The notes under the pieces: generated by a model | The model's input: the letters and a program-made list of their open reading frames with translations, nothing else | Databases searched by the model: none | What the model was told of the DNA's origin: nothing | Shown here: positions 43,438 to 53,797 of the stretch, in pieces | How the letters are laid out: every line of letters starts with the position of its first letter | Numbering within the stretch: position 1 is the first letter of the stretch | Assembly: GCA_046331705.1 (NCBI GenBank) | Contig: JAXLQJ010000015.1 | Span: 1 to 64,000 of the forward strand | DNA length: 64,000 nucleotides | Direction: 5' to 3' | Source: JADJOY01 sp046331705 [NCBI: bacterium] | Lineage (GTDB): Bacteria > JADJOY01 | Made by a program: the position numbers and the translations under genes

Positions 43438-43638
43438 CGCCCTTGCGTTTTAGCGTGCAGCCTCCGGGCCTGGCTCGGTGCGCGCCGCGGGAGATGCGTC
43501 GCGAGCGAAACGCGAAGGCCGTCGCGATCCCGGCGCGAAGGGCCGATCGGTGGCCGCCGCGGCTCCCGCGCCGGCCTCTCGCGGCCCGCGGGAACGCGCT
43601 GCGAATTGCACGTCCCGTGGCCTGCTAGGCTTCGCGGA

Positions 43639-44940
43639 ATGTCGCGCGGGTCTGTGGCTCCGGCAGCGGCCCCGGCATCGGCTGCGGGCGAGTCGGCAGC
43701 GTCGCTCGAGGTGCGGATCGAGCGCATCGCGACCGGCGGCGACGGCGTCGGGCGCTCGGCCGACGGGCGAGTCGTGTTCGTTCCGTTCGCGGCACCCGGC
43801 GAGACGGTGCGCGCCAGCTGCGTCGAGGAAGCGCCGCGTTTCCTGCGCGCGCGACTCGAGGCCGTGCTCGCACCGTCCGCGGAGCGCGTCGAGCCGCGCT
43901 GTGCGCTCTTCGGGATCTGCGGTGGATGCTCGCTCATGCACCTGTCCCCGCCAGCGCAGCTCGCGGTCAAGGACGGCATCGTCGCGGATCACCTCGTCCG
44001 TCCGGGCTTGGTCGAGGCGTCGCGTGTCGCGCCCACGCGCCCTTCGCCCGAGCATTGGCATTTCCGCCATCGGATGCGCTTTCACGCGCGTCGCGGGAAG
44101 CTCGGGCTCTTTCGTCCCAAGAGCCAGTCCCTGGTCGAGATCGCACGCTGTCCGGTCAGCGCGCCGCGGATCGACGCCTTGCTGGCGCCGCTCGCCGTGC
44201 GCGTCGCGGAGGTGCCGACCACGGCCCTCGAGATCGAGATCGTGGACGACGGCGCGGCGTGCGCGCTCGCGGTGTCGGCGGTCGCACCCGCCGTGGTGGA
44301 CCTCGAGGCGCTGGCTCGACGCTTCCAAGCGGTGCCCGGCGTCACCTCCGTGGTCGCGCGCGCCGGCGCGCGGCGCTTCGTCGTGGGCGACGCGATCGCT
44401 CACGACGCGGCGCCACCCGGTAGCTTCCGGCAAGCCAACCCGCTCGCGAACGAGTGGCTGCGGACGCGGGTGGCCGACGCGGTGGACGCCGCAGGGCCGG
44501 GGGCGGACGAGGTGCTCGAGCTCTACGCGGGCGGCGGCAACTTCACGAGCGCGATCGCCGCGCGCGGTCATCGGGTCCTGGCCGTCGAGCAGGACCCGCA
44601 CGCGGTCGCCGCCGGCGAGCGCGCGGCGAACGGGCGACCGGCGGGAGCGGCGCCGATCCGCTTCGTGCGCGCGAGCGTGGAACCGTTCTTGCGCGGCCGC
44701 GCGCCGCGCGCGGCATGCGTGGTGCTGAACCCGCCGCGCATCGGGCTGCCGGCGAAGACGGCGCCGGCGATCGCGCGTCTCGGCGCACGCGGGTTGATCT
44801 ACGTGTCGTGCAATCCCGCGACGCTCGGCCGCGACCTGGCGCGGCTGCGCGACGAGGGCTTCGAGGTCCAGTCGGTGGAACCGATCGATCTATTCCCGCA
44901 CACCGCGCACGTCGAGTGCGTCGCGATCTTGCGGCGATGA
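43639..44940 (+). CDS. TrmA/RlmD-family RNA (uracil-5-)-methyltransferase
   Basis: This 433-residue SAM-dependent RNA methyltransferase has an N-terminal TRAM-like domain (VRIERIATGGDGVGRSADGRVVFVPFAAPGETV) and an iron-sulfur cysteine set (RCALFGICGGCSLMHL, then RCPVS). The methyltransferase half has VLELYAGGGNFTSAIA as SAM-binding motif I, NPPRIGLP, and the catalytic ISYVSCNPATL-like YVSCNPATLGRD. The end is DLFPHTAHVECVAIL. It would methylate U of 23S rRNA or tRNA; which one is not decidable. A -10-like TAGGCT ends 7 nt before the ATG. Confidence 0.92.
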   Translation: MSRGSVAPAAAPASAAGESAASLEVRIERIATGGDGVGRSADGRVVFVPFAAPGETVRASCVEEAPRFLRARLEAVLAPSAERVEPRCALFGICGGCSLMHLSPPAQLAVKDGIVADHLVRPGLVEASRVAPTRPSPEHWHFRHRMRFHARRGKLGLFRPKSQSLVEIARCPVSAPRIDALLAPLAVRVAEVPTTALEIEIVDDGAACALAVSAVAPAVVDLEALARRFQAVPGVTSVVARAGARRFVVGDAIAHDAAPPGSFRQANPLANEWLRTRVADAVDAAGPGADEVLELYAGGGNFTSAIAARGHRVLAVEQDPHAVAAGERAANGRPAGAAPIRFVRASVEPFLRGRAPRAACVVLNPPRIGLPAKTAPAIARLGARGLIYVSCNPATLGRDLARLRDEGFEVQSVEPIDLFPHTAHVECVAILRR

Positions 44941-46889
44941 GCGGGGTGGCTCGTCGCCGCGCCGGCCGGGGCCGCGCGCCGGGAGCGCGTCGCAAGGCGG
45001 CAGCACCGGTGCAGGGCCTCGCGTCGCCGCGCATCCCGGCGGGCGCGGGGCTGCGGCTCGCGGTGGGCTGGCTCGGCGTCGCGTGCGGGGTGGGGCTCGC
45101 GCTGCTCGCGATCCAGCTGGTCGCACGCGATCGCGTGACCGACACGAGCTGTTTCGCCCTCTGGGGCGCCACCCTCGCGGTGAGCGCCGCGACCGCGAGC
45201 GCTTTCCGTGGCACCCGGATGGCGGGCGCCAGCGCGCTCTGGGTGGCGCCGCTGGTGGCGGTCTTCGTCGCCACGCCGAGCCGGCCGCAGAGCTTCGACA
45301 CCTATCCCACGCGCTACCTCGCCGTGAGCCTCGCCGAGCGACGGGACTTCGATCTGGACGAGTGGCCGGAGCAGCTCGAGATCGTGAAGCCGGCCTACTG
45401 GCTTCATCCGCACGACGGTCATCTCTACAGCGCGTACCCGCCCGGCGCCGCGCTCTTCGCGGCGCCGTTGTGGCCGTTCTTTCGCCTCGCGGGATTTGCG
45501 GCGAAGCCCGCGCCGGTCTACGCGCTGGCGAAGACCGCCGCCGCGCTCGCGGTGGCGCTCGCCGCGGCGACCGTGCACGCGGCAGCGAAGCGCCATGGCG
45601 TGCGTCGCGCCGCGTTCCCCATCGCGCTCGGATTCGCGCTCGCCTCCGGCAATCTGGCGCTCGCCAGCCAGGACCTCTGGCAGCACGGCCCCGCCGAGCT
45701 GGGTCTCGCGATCGCCCTCTGGGGGCTCGCCGAGCGCTCGCCGCGGGATGCCGTCTGGGTGGGATTCGGGCTCGGGCTCGCGGCCTTGATGCGGCCCTTT
45801 CTGCTCTCGGTCGCGGGCGTTGCCACGGTCGTGTGGGCGCTTCGCCATCGCGATCGCGACGCGTGGGCGCGGCTGGCGCTCGGGCTGGTACCGCCGCTCG
45901 CCATCGGCGCCGCCTGCAACCTGGCGGTCTTCGGGACGCTGGTGGGCGGCTACTCGCGCGAGCTGCGCGGCTCGATCTGGCAGGGGCACGTGCTCGGGGC
46001 GCTCCTCGGCAACGCGCTGAGCCCGAGTCGCGGCCTCCTGGTCTTCGCGCCCTGGGTCGTGTTCGCGGTGCCGGGCGCGCTGCTCGCGATCCGTCGCACA
46101 CCGCAGGTGGCGTGGGTGCTGCTGGCGCCGCTGGTCGCCTTCTTCGGGGTCGTGTCGCTGCGCGTCGAATGGTGGGCGGGCCACGGTTACGGCCCGCGTT
46201 ATCCGCTCGACGTGCTGCCGTTCGTGGCGTTCCTGGCGGCGATCGGAGTGGAGGAGCTCGCCAAGCGATCGTTCCGCACCGCCGTCGCGACGCTCGCGCC
46301 GCTGCTGGTGTGGGGCACGCTCGCGCAGCTGCCGGCGTTCCTCGGCGAGGAGGGACGCCGCTGGAGCGGATCGCCCAACGTGGATCGGTTTCCCGAGCGC
46401 CTGTGGAGCGTCGGCGACGGTCAGCTCGCCGCGGGCTGGAACGAATGGCTGCGAATCGCGCGGAGCTCCTACGCCGTCGCGCGCATGCGTCGTGGCGTCG
46501 GTGAAGCGGTGGTGGATCGACGATTTCTGCGCGAGCCGTTCGTGGCCTGCGCGCCGGCGGGTCCGGACGGGCGCGGCTATCTCGCGCTGGGCCCGGGCGA
46601 CCGGTTCGGCGCGGGCCGGTGGCGCGCGCGTTTTCGGTTGGCGATCGATCATCCGCTCGGCCCCGAGCTCTGTGCGCGCGACGAGCCCGCGGCGGTGCTC
46701 GACGTCGCCAGCGAGGGCGGGGTCCCGGTGTGGGCGCGGCGCGAGCTGCCGGCGTGTGCCGGCGGGGTTCGGGACGTCGATCTCGCGTTCGATCTGCCGC
46801 GACGGCAGCGGCTCGAGCTGCGCGTCGAGACCACGGGCGCGGCGCGGGTCTGCGCCAGCCGGATCGAGATCGGCCGCCTCGATCGGTGA
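44937..46889 (+). CDS. GT39-like membrane glycosyltransferase / dolichyl-P-mannosyltransferase-like protein
   Basis: This 650-residue protein has about 10-11 membrane helices (residues 40-470) and a soluble C-terminal part with jelly-roll character (about 520-650). An N-terminal Arg-rich stretch precedes the first helix. The loop TYPTRYLAVSLAERRDFDLDEWPE and HDGHLYSAYPPGAA match the first periplasmic loop of GT-C-type glycosyltransferases, which place a lipid-linked sugar. No acceptor is implied. Its ATG overlaps the RNA methyltransferase stop (ATGA). It precedes the histidine-kinase gene by 81 bp. Confidence 0.72.
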   Translation: MSGVARRRAGRGRAPGARRKAAAPVQGLASPRIPAGAGLRLAVGWLGVACGVGLALLAIQLVARDRVTDTSCFALWGATLAVSAATASAFRGTRMAGASALWVAPLVAVFVATPSRPQSFDTYPTRYLAVSLAERRDFDLDEWPEQLEIVKPAYWLHPHDGHLYSAYPPGAALFAAPLWPFFRLAGFAAKPAPVYALAKTAAALAVALAAATVHAAAKRHGVRRAAFPIALGFALASGNLALASQDLWQHGPAELGLAIALWGLAERSPRDAVWVGFGLGLAALMRPFLLSVAGVATVVWALRHRDRDAWARLALGLVPPLAIGAACNLAVFGTLVGGYSRELRGSIWQGHVLGALLGNALSPSRGLLVFAPWVVFAVPGALLAIRRTPQVAWVLLAPLVAFFGVVSLRVEWWAGHGYGPRYPLDVLPFVAFLAAIGVEELAKRSFRTAVATLAPLLVWGTLAQLPAFLGEEGRRWSGSPNVDRFPERLWSVGDGQLAAGWNEWLRIARSSYAVARMRRGVGEAVVDRRFLREPFVACAPAGPDGRGYLALGPGDRFGAGRWRARFRLAIDHPLGPELCARDEPAAVLDVASEGGVPVWARRELPACAGGVRDVDLAFDLPRRQRLELRVETTGAARVCASRIEIGRLDR

Positions 46890-46956
46890 TGGCGGCCATC
46901 GCGCGCACGCCGGAGGGGTCGTCGCGCCAGCGCTTCGGTTGGCGCGCGGATTGACC

Positions 46957-46962
46957 TATAAC
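46957..46962 (+). promoter_or_regulatory. -10-like box near the histidine-kinase start
   Basis: TATAAC lies 8 nt upstream of the ATG at 46971, so transcription from it would be nearly leaderless. A -35 (TTCGGT, 17 bp upstream) is weak. Confidence 0.3.
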
Positions 46963-46970
46963 TTCAGCGG

Positions 46971-49083
46971 ATGTCGCGGGCCACGCTGCTTCTGATCGCG
47001 CTCTTGCTCTCGGCGCTGTTCGTCGTGATCGGCGCGGCGTCCGGTTTGATGCGGCGCGAGATGCGCGCGCTCGAGCGCGAGTTCGCCGCCGAGCGAGCGG
47101 CACGCTTGGACCAGGTCACCGCGGAGATCCACGGCTCGCTCAAGGACATCGCCGACGACCTGCGTTTCGGCGGCGAGCTGGTGCACGAGGCGCGCAACGA
47201 CGAGATCGCCGAGCAAGGCATCCACGCCTTGCTGGGCTCGGTTCGCCCGTACCTGGCGGCCCGGGTCTACGCCGTCGACGGATCGCTGACGCTCTCGCTC
47301 AGCGATCCCCGGTCGACGCGCGCGATCCCCGAGGGCGCGGATCGCGCGCTGGCGCAGGCGGCCCAGCTCGCGCTCGGCTCGCCGGGCGCCGACGTCGCCG
47401 TGTCGCGGGCGCTCGTGGACGGCGGCGAGGATCGCTACCGCGCGTTCGCGACGCCGATCGAAGCCACCGATCGCGCGCCCCGCCGCGCGCTGGCGTTGCT
47501 GGTCGACACCAAGCCCACCTTCGATCACGTGCGATTCCTCGACGCCGACGCGTTGCTGCTCGGTCCGCACGGCGTCGTCGCTCGCTCGTCGAGCCCCAAG
47601 CTCTTCGCCGACATCTCGCTCGTCGAGTCCGACCCCGCTCGGTTTCCGGTCGCGAGCAGGCTCATCGAGGCGATTCGCCGCGGCGACGCGGGCGCGCTCA
47701 CCATCCCCGAGGACGAGGCGCTCGGGCTCGGCTTCGACGCCGACGTGATCGCGTCGTTCGTCCCCATTCCCATCGCCGGCGCCGGTTCGTGGAAGCTCGC
47801 CACGTTCAGCTCGACGCGGCCCTTGCACGACCGGGCGCGCGGGGTGCTGTGGCGCTACGCGTCGGGCGCGCTGGCGCTGGCGGTGGTGCTGGTCGTGGTG
47901 GGCGCCTACCTGGTGGTGAGCTCGTTTCGCGCGCGGGTGCTGAGCGAGCGGCTGCTGCGCGCCAACGAGCTCGCCCAGCTCAACGAGATCTCGCTGCGCA
48001 TCGTCGACCACATCCCCGTGGGAGTGCTCGCGCTGGCGGGTGACGGCCGCATCCTGGTCATGAATCGCGACCTGCGGGTGCGGCTGCCGGAAGCGACGAT
48101 CGGGATCAAGCTCGACCGGGCGCTCGCCGCCGCCACCGAGGTCACGCGGACGCGCTTGCGCGACCTGGTCGGAGCGGCGCGCGCCACCCACGAGGTCCAG
48201 TACCTCCACGCCGAGGCCCTCGATCTCTTCGGTTACCCCGGCCGATTCAGCATCCACGCCATCCCCCTCGACGAGGCGCGTCTGCTCGGCGCGCGCACGT
48301 TGCTGGTGATCGAGGACGTGACCGCGCTGGAACGGCTCGGCGCGCAGCTCATGCGCGCCGAGAAGCTCGCCACCGTGGGCGTCCTCGCGGCGGGGATCGC
48401 CCACGAGATCGGCACGCCGCTCGGCGTGGTGCGCGGCCGCGCCGAGTACATCCAGGGCAAGCTCGGCCCGGATCACCCACAGCACGCCACCGCCGGCATC
48501 ATCATCGACGAGATCGATCGGGTGACCCGCACGATCCGCCAGCTGCTCGACTTCGCGCGGGTCCGCCCCGCGGCGGTCACGCCCGTCTCGCTCGAGCAAT
48601 CGGTGCGCCGCGTGGTCGAGCTGCTTCGGCTGGAGGCCGAGCGGCGCTCGGTGGCGGTGAGCATCGAGGCCCCCGCCGGGCTGCCATTGATCGCGGCCAA
48701 TGGCGATCAGCTCGAGCAGGTCGTCGCCAATTTGCTGATGAACGCCTACGATGCGTGCATCGGCGGCGGCAACGTTCGCATCGTCGTCGGCGGCGCGGAC
48801 CAGGACGCGGTGCCGGGCGAACCCTTGCGGCTCACGATCTCCGACGACGGTTGCGGAATGACACCCGAGCAGAGCAAACGCGCCTTCGATCCCTTCTACA
48901 CCACCAAGAAGCGCGGGCAGGGGACCGGTCTCGGGCTGACGGTGGTGGAGCAGATCGTGAGAAACCATGGCGCGCAGATCGAGCTCACGAGCCGCGCCGG
49001 CGTGGGCACGACCGTGAGCCTCGCATGGCCCGTGGCCGACGCGGATGGCGACGCGGCGCGGGCGCGTCTGGAGGTCGCAAGCG

Positions 49084-49094
<11 letters not shown>
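46971..49094 (+). CDS. Sensor histidine kinase, NtrB-like, membrane-bound
   Basis: This 707-residue kinase has membrane segments at about 5-25 and 300-318, with a large periplasmic sensor (25-300) that may detect an external signal. A PAS-like region (about 335-450) leads to HisKA with AAGIAHEIGTPLGVVRGR (phospho-His about 478). HATPase motifs NLLMNAYDAC, SDDGCGMTPE and GQGTGLGLTVVEQI complete the ATP site. The next gene encodes its sigma-54 response regulator and overlaps it by 11 bp. Together they form an NtrB/NtrC-type two-component pair. The signal and target genes are unknown. Confidence 0.93.
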
Positions 49095-50469
<1,375 letters not shown>

Positions 50470-50502
50470 CGGCCGCGCGCGGAGCCCGCGCCGCGAGCGC
50501 GC

Positions 50503-51204
50503 TCAGCGCGTGTAGTGCAGCGGCCAGCCGACGGGCTCGGGCGGCTTGGCGCGCGGTTGCGCGCGCTCGGTGGCCGCATCCTTGGGATCCTTCACGGAGA
50601 CCCAGGGACCGAAGCCATCGTTGCCCTCGGGCGGCTCTTTCGCTTGCCGGCAGCGCGTGACGCGGGTCCACCAGGAATCGCCCACGGCGTACGGCCACTC
50701 CACGCGAAACTGGCTCATGCGCTGCGGCGTCACCTTGAGGCCGAGCCCGGCGAAGAAGAGGTCGATGGTGGCCTCGCTGCCGGAGTCGATCGTGGTCTCG
50801 CCCACGGCGACGTCGCCGCGCTTCACCTCGACCAGCCGGAAGTCGACGCCCAACGTGTCGCGCAGCCGCACCGACGCCGGGTTGAAGTGGACCGGCGAGC
50901 CGCTCGCGTTGTGGAACGTGAACGCGAGGTGGAAGCGCGGTCCGGCACCCCAGGGATTGGTCGATTGGGTCACGCCCTCGGAGCCGAAGGAGATCGAGCC
51001 GCCGCCGTCGGCGGCGTCGTCGAGAAGGGGGTAGCGCGCCGAGCAGCTCAGCTCGGCGGCTTCCGCGCCCAGCACCGGCGTGGGGATCTGGGAGTCCGTG
51101 AGGCAGCCGGCGCCGCCTCCGAGCAGGACCGAGAGTGCCAGCGCGCGGCGGGCGCGAGCCGAGGACGTCGAAGCGGCCGTGGGTGCGCGGAGTCGGCGTG
51201 TCAT
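50503..51204 (-). CDS. Putative lipoprotein
   Basis: This 233-residue protein has a lipoprotein signal ending SVLLGGGAGC (Cys34). The mature part is beta-rich: FHLAFTFHNASGSPVHFNPASVRLRDTLGVDFRLVEV and SEATIDLFFAGLG. This pattern resembles immunoglobulin-like or DUF4352-type extracytoplasmic domains, but no family is certain. Cys54 and Cys near TRCRQAKEP may pair. The ATG at 51204 follows GAGGAG. It converges with the response-regulator gene and follows the kinase/HEAT gene on the minus strand by about 50 bp. Confidence 0.6.
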   Translation of the reverse strand: MTRRLRAPTAASTSSARARRALALSVLLGGGAGCLTDSQIPTPVLGAEAAELSCSARYPLLDDAADGGGSISFGSEGVTQSTNPWGAGPRFHLAFTFHNASGSPVHFNPASVRLRDTLGVDFRLVEVKRGDVAVGETTIDSGSEATIDLFFAGLGLKVTPQRMSQFRVEWPYAVGDSWWTRVTRCRQAKEPPEGNDGFGPWVSVKDPKDAATERAQPRAKPPEPVGWPLHYTR

Positions 51205-51256
51205 GGGCGAGGCTCCTCGAGTCGACGTCGGGTTGCGCACCGGCGCGAGCGCGCGC

Positions 51257-53797
51257 TCAATGCGTATCCCACCATTCCTGCCACGCTGTCGAGGTCGCCC
51301 CCGCGTCTTCCTTGGCGATCGTGACCAGCGCGGCGTGGGCCTGCTTGCGCACCTCGGCGTTGGGATCGTCGAGGGCGCGGATGAGATGGGGCATGGCGCC
51401 GCGCTGACCGATCTTGCCCAGCGCTCGCGCGAGGTCGGCGCGCGCGCCCGGATCGGTCTCGCGGAAGAACGTCCCGAGCAGCCCGTCGAGCGCGTCGGGA
51501 TGCGCGAGCTCGCCGAGGGCGAAGGCCGCGTTGCCGCGCACCCGCGAGCTCTCCGACGCGAGCGCCGCCTCGAGCTTGCGCTCCACCACCGGGCCGCCGA
51601 ACTCCACCAGGATCGCCGCCGCGGCGCGCGCCACCACGGGATCGTCGTCGGAGAAGAGCTCGGCGAGCAGCGTCGGAGTGCGGGGGTCGCGGGTGCGCGC
51701 CAACACCCACATCACGCGCAGCTTGGCGTCGGTGCCGCCCGAGCGCAGCGCGAACAAGACGGGGTCCTCGCCGGCCGGCGCCTGGATCGCACCGAGCACC
51801 GCGGCGACCACGCGATCGGGTCCGCGCTCGCGCGAGCCGCGACCGCGCTCGATCCCGCCGGCGCTCGGCGTCGCCGCGGTCTCGGTGGGTGCAGAGCGTT
51901 CCACGATGCGCGAGATGGCGCGCATCGCGTCGACGCGGAACCCGCCGCCGCGTCCGACCAGGCGCATGAGCCCGACGATCGCGTCGTCTCCGGCGACCTG
52001 GCCGAGCACGCGCACCGCGTGTTCGGCGACGGGTGCGGGCGTCTCGGGATCGCTCGCCAGCGCCAGCAAGGTCGGTGCGGCGCTGTGTACCCCGAAGACC
52101 TCGACGGCGCGAAACGCGAGCTCCCGCACCTCCGCGGTGCGGTGCGTCGACAAGCACGAAGCGAGCGCCCGCTCCAGCGTGCCCCGGCGCTCGCCTCCGT
52201 CGTCGGGGACGGCCGCCGGCTGGCGCACCAATCGCTCCAGCGCGACGCGGCGTACCGCGTCCGAGGGGTCGTCGACGGCGCTCACCGCGAGGCCGATCAT
52301 CGCGATGCGCGCGGCGGGGTCGAGGCGGCCGGTTTCGAGCAAGCCGAAGCCGCGCACCAAGGCGTCGGCGCGGGCGGTGGCGCGGGGGCTCGCCGCGTCC
52401 GCGCGAATGCTCGTCAACGGGTCGCGGAACCAGAAGAGCGCGGCGAGCGCCGCGAGCGCGAGGGCGGTCGCCGTCGCGGCGGTGCCCACGATGCGCCGGC
52501 GATTGCGTGCGACCCGGCGCGCCAGTCGCCGCGTCCAGTGCGGCGGGCGCGCCGTGACGGGCTTGCCCGCGAGCCAGCACTCCAGGTCATCGGCGAAGCG
52601 CTCCGCCGACTCGTAGCGGTCTCGGGGGCGTTTCTCGAGCGCCTTGGCGATCACGAGGTCGAGAGCGGGGCCGAGCTCGGGATCGATCTGGCTGGGCGGC
52701 TTGGGATCTTCTTCGAGCACCTCGCGCACGGTGTCGTGGCGGGTGCCGCCGGAGAAGGCCGGTACGCCGGTCAAGAGCTCGTAGAGAAGCGCGCCCAGCG
52801 CCCACACGTCGGTGCGCGCGTCGATCCCCTCGGCGTTGCCCGTGAGCTGCTCGGGCGCGCGGTAGAGCGTGCGTCCGCCGACCTCGTCGGTGGGCGACTG
52901 ATAGGCGTGCTCCTCGGGCGTGTGGACGGAACGCGTGAGACCCACGTCCATGAGCCGCGGCGTGCCGTCGGCGTCGATGATGACGTTGGACGGCTTGATG
53001 TCGAGGTGCAGCACGCCCTGGCGATGGGCTTCGCTGACGGTGCGCGCGAGCGAGAGCACCAGCCGCACGGCGACCTTGGCGTCGGCGTAGCTGCTCGCCG
53101 GCTGGCGGTCGAGCGTCGTGCCGCTCGCCAGCTCGGAGACCAGGTAGCGCGTGTCGTACGACTCGCCGTGGTCGAGCAACGGCACCAATCCCGGCAGGTC
53201 GAGGCGCTGGATGGCCCGCGCCTCGCGGCCGAAGCGCAGCGAGCCTTCGCGGCCGAGGCTCACACCCGGCAGCAGCGTCTTGAGGGCAACGGCGCGGCCC
53301 GTGGCGCGTTCGCGGGCGCGATACGCCACGCCCATCTCACCGCGGCCCAGCTCGCCTTCGATGGTGTAGCGGCCGAAGAGCGGTGCATCGCCGGTGGCGG
53401 GTTCCGTTCCAGCGACGGGCTCGGGTGCTGGTTCGTCGTCGTGCGCGCTCGCCGGCTCAGGCGCGTCGGGATCCGGTGGCGGCGCCGCGCCGGTCCCGCC
53501 CGACTCTTCCGCTGCGGATGGGATCGGAGTCGCGGTGGGGGCGGGCGGCGCCGTGTGGCTCGCTTCGCGAGGCTCGTCGTTCGCGAGCGCCTCGGTGAGC
53601 GAAGCGGTCAGTGGCTCGAGACCGGCCTTCACCGCCGCGCGCCGCACGTCGCGGGTCTTCGGCTCGATCTCGTCGAGCTCGATCTGGAAGGCCTTGCCGC
53701 AGTTGCGGCAGCGGAAGCGTCCGCCGCGCGGCAGCGCCGCGATCGAATAGCGCGCGCCGCAGCGATCGCAAAGCAGCACCGCCGCGCGGCTCGTCAC
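51257..53797 (-). CDS. Zinc-ribbon / serine-threonine kinase / HEAT-repeat fusion protein
   Basis: This 846-residue protein starts with an MJ0042-like zinc ribbon (C10-x2-C13 and C30-x2-C33), then an Ala/Pro-rich linker. A PknB-type kinase domain (about 145-400) has GRGEMGVAYRA, VALKTLL (catalytic Lys), VLHLDIKPSNVII (catalytic Asp, with HLD instead of HRD), MDVGLTR (DVG instead of DFG) and YRAPEQL. A membrane helix (about 430-450) and HEAT repeats (about 460-846) complete it. All catalytic residues are present, so it may be active. The HEAT part would lie outside the cytoplasm. The GTG at 53797 overlaps the AsmA-like gene's stop (GTGA). Confidence 0.85.
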   Translation of the reverse strand: MTSRAAVLLCDRCGARYSIAALPRGGRFRCRNCGKAFQIELDEIEPKTRDVRRAAVKAGLEPLTASLTEALANDEPREASHTAPPAPTATPIPSAAEESGGTGAAPPPDPDAPEPASAHDDEPAPEPVAGTEPATGDAPLFGRYTIEGELGRGEMGVAYRARERATGRAVALKTLLPGVSLGREGSLRFGREARAIQRLDLPGLVPLLDHGESYDTRYLVSELASGTTLDRQPASSYADAKVAVRLVLSLARTVSEAHRQGVLHLDIKPSNVIIDADGTPRLMDVGLTRSVHTPEEHAYQSPTDEVGGRTLYRAPEQLTGNAEGIDARTDVWALGALLYELLTGVPAFSGGTRHDTVREVLEEDPKPPSQIDPELGPALDLVIAKALEKRPRDRYESAERFADDLECWLAGKPVTARPPHWTRRLARRVARNRRRIVGTAATATALALAALAALFWFRDPLTSIRADAASPRATARADALVRGFGLLETGRLDPAARIAMIGLAVSAVDDPSDAVRRVALERLVRQPAAVPDDGGERRGTLERALASCLSTHRTAEVRELAFRAVEVFGVHSAAPTLLALASDPETPAPVAEHAVRVLGQVAGDDAIVGLMRLVGRGGGFRVDAMRAISRIVERSAPTETAATPSAGGIERGRGSRERGPDRVVAAVLGAIQAPAGEDPVLFALRSGGTDAKLRVMWVLARTRDPRTPTLLAELFSDDDPVVARAAAAILVEFGGPVVERKLEAALASESSRVRGNAAFALGELAHPDALDGLLGTFFRETDPGARADLARALGKIGQRGAMPHLIRALDDPNAEVRKQAHAALVTIAKEDAGATSTAWQEWWDTH

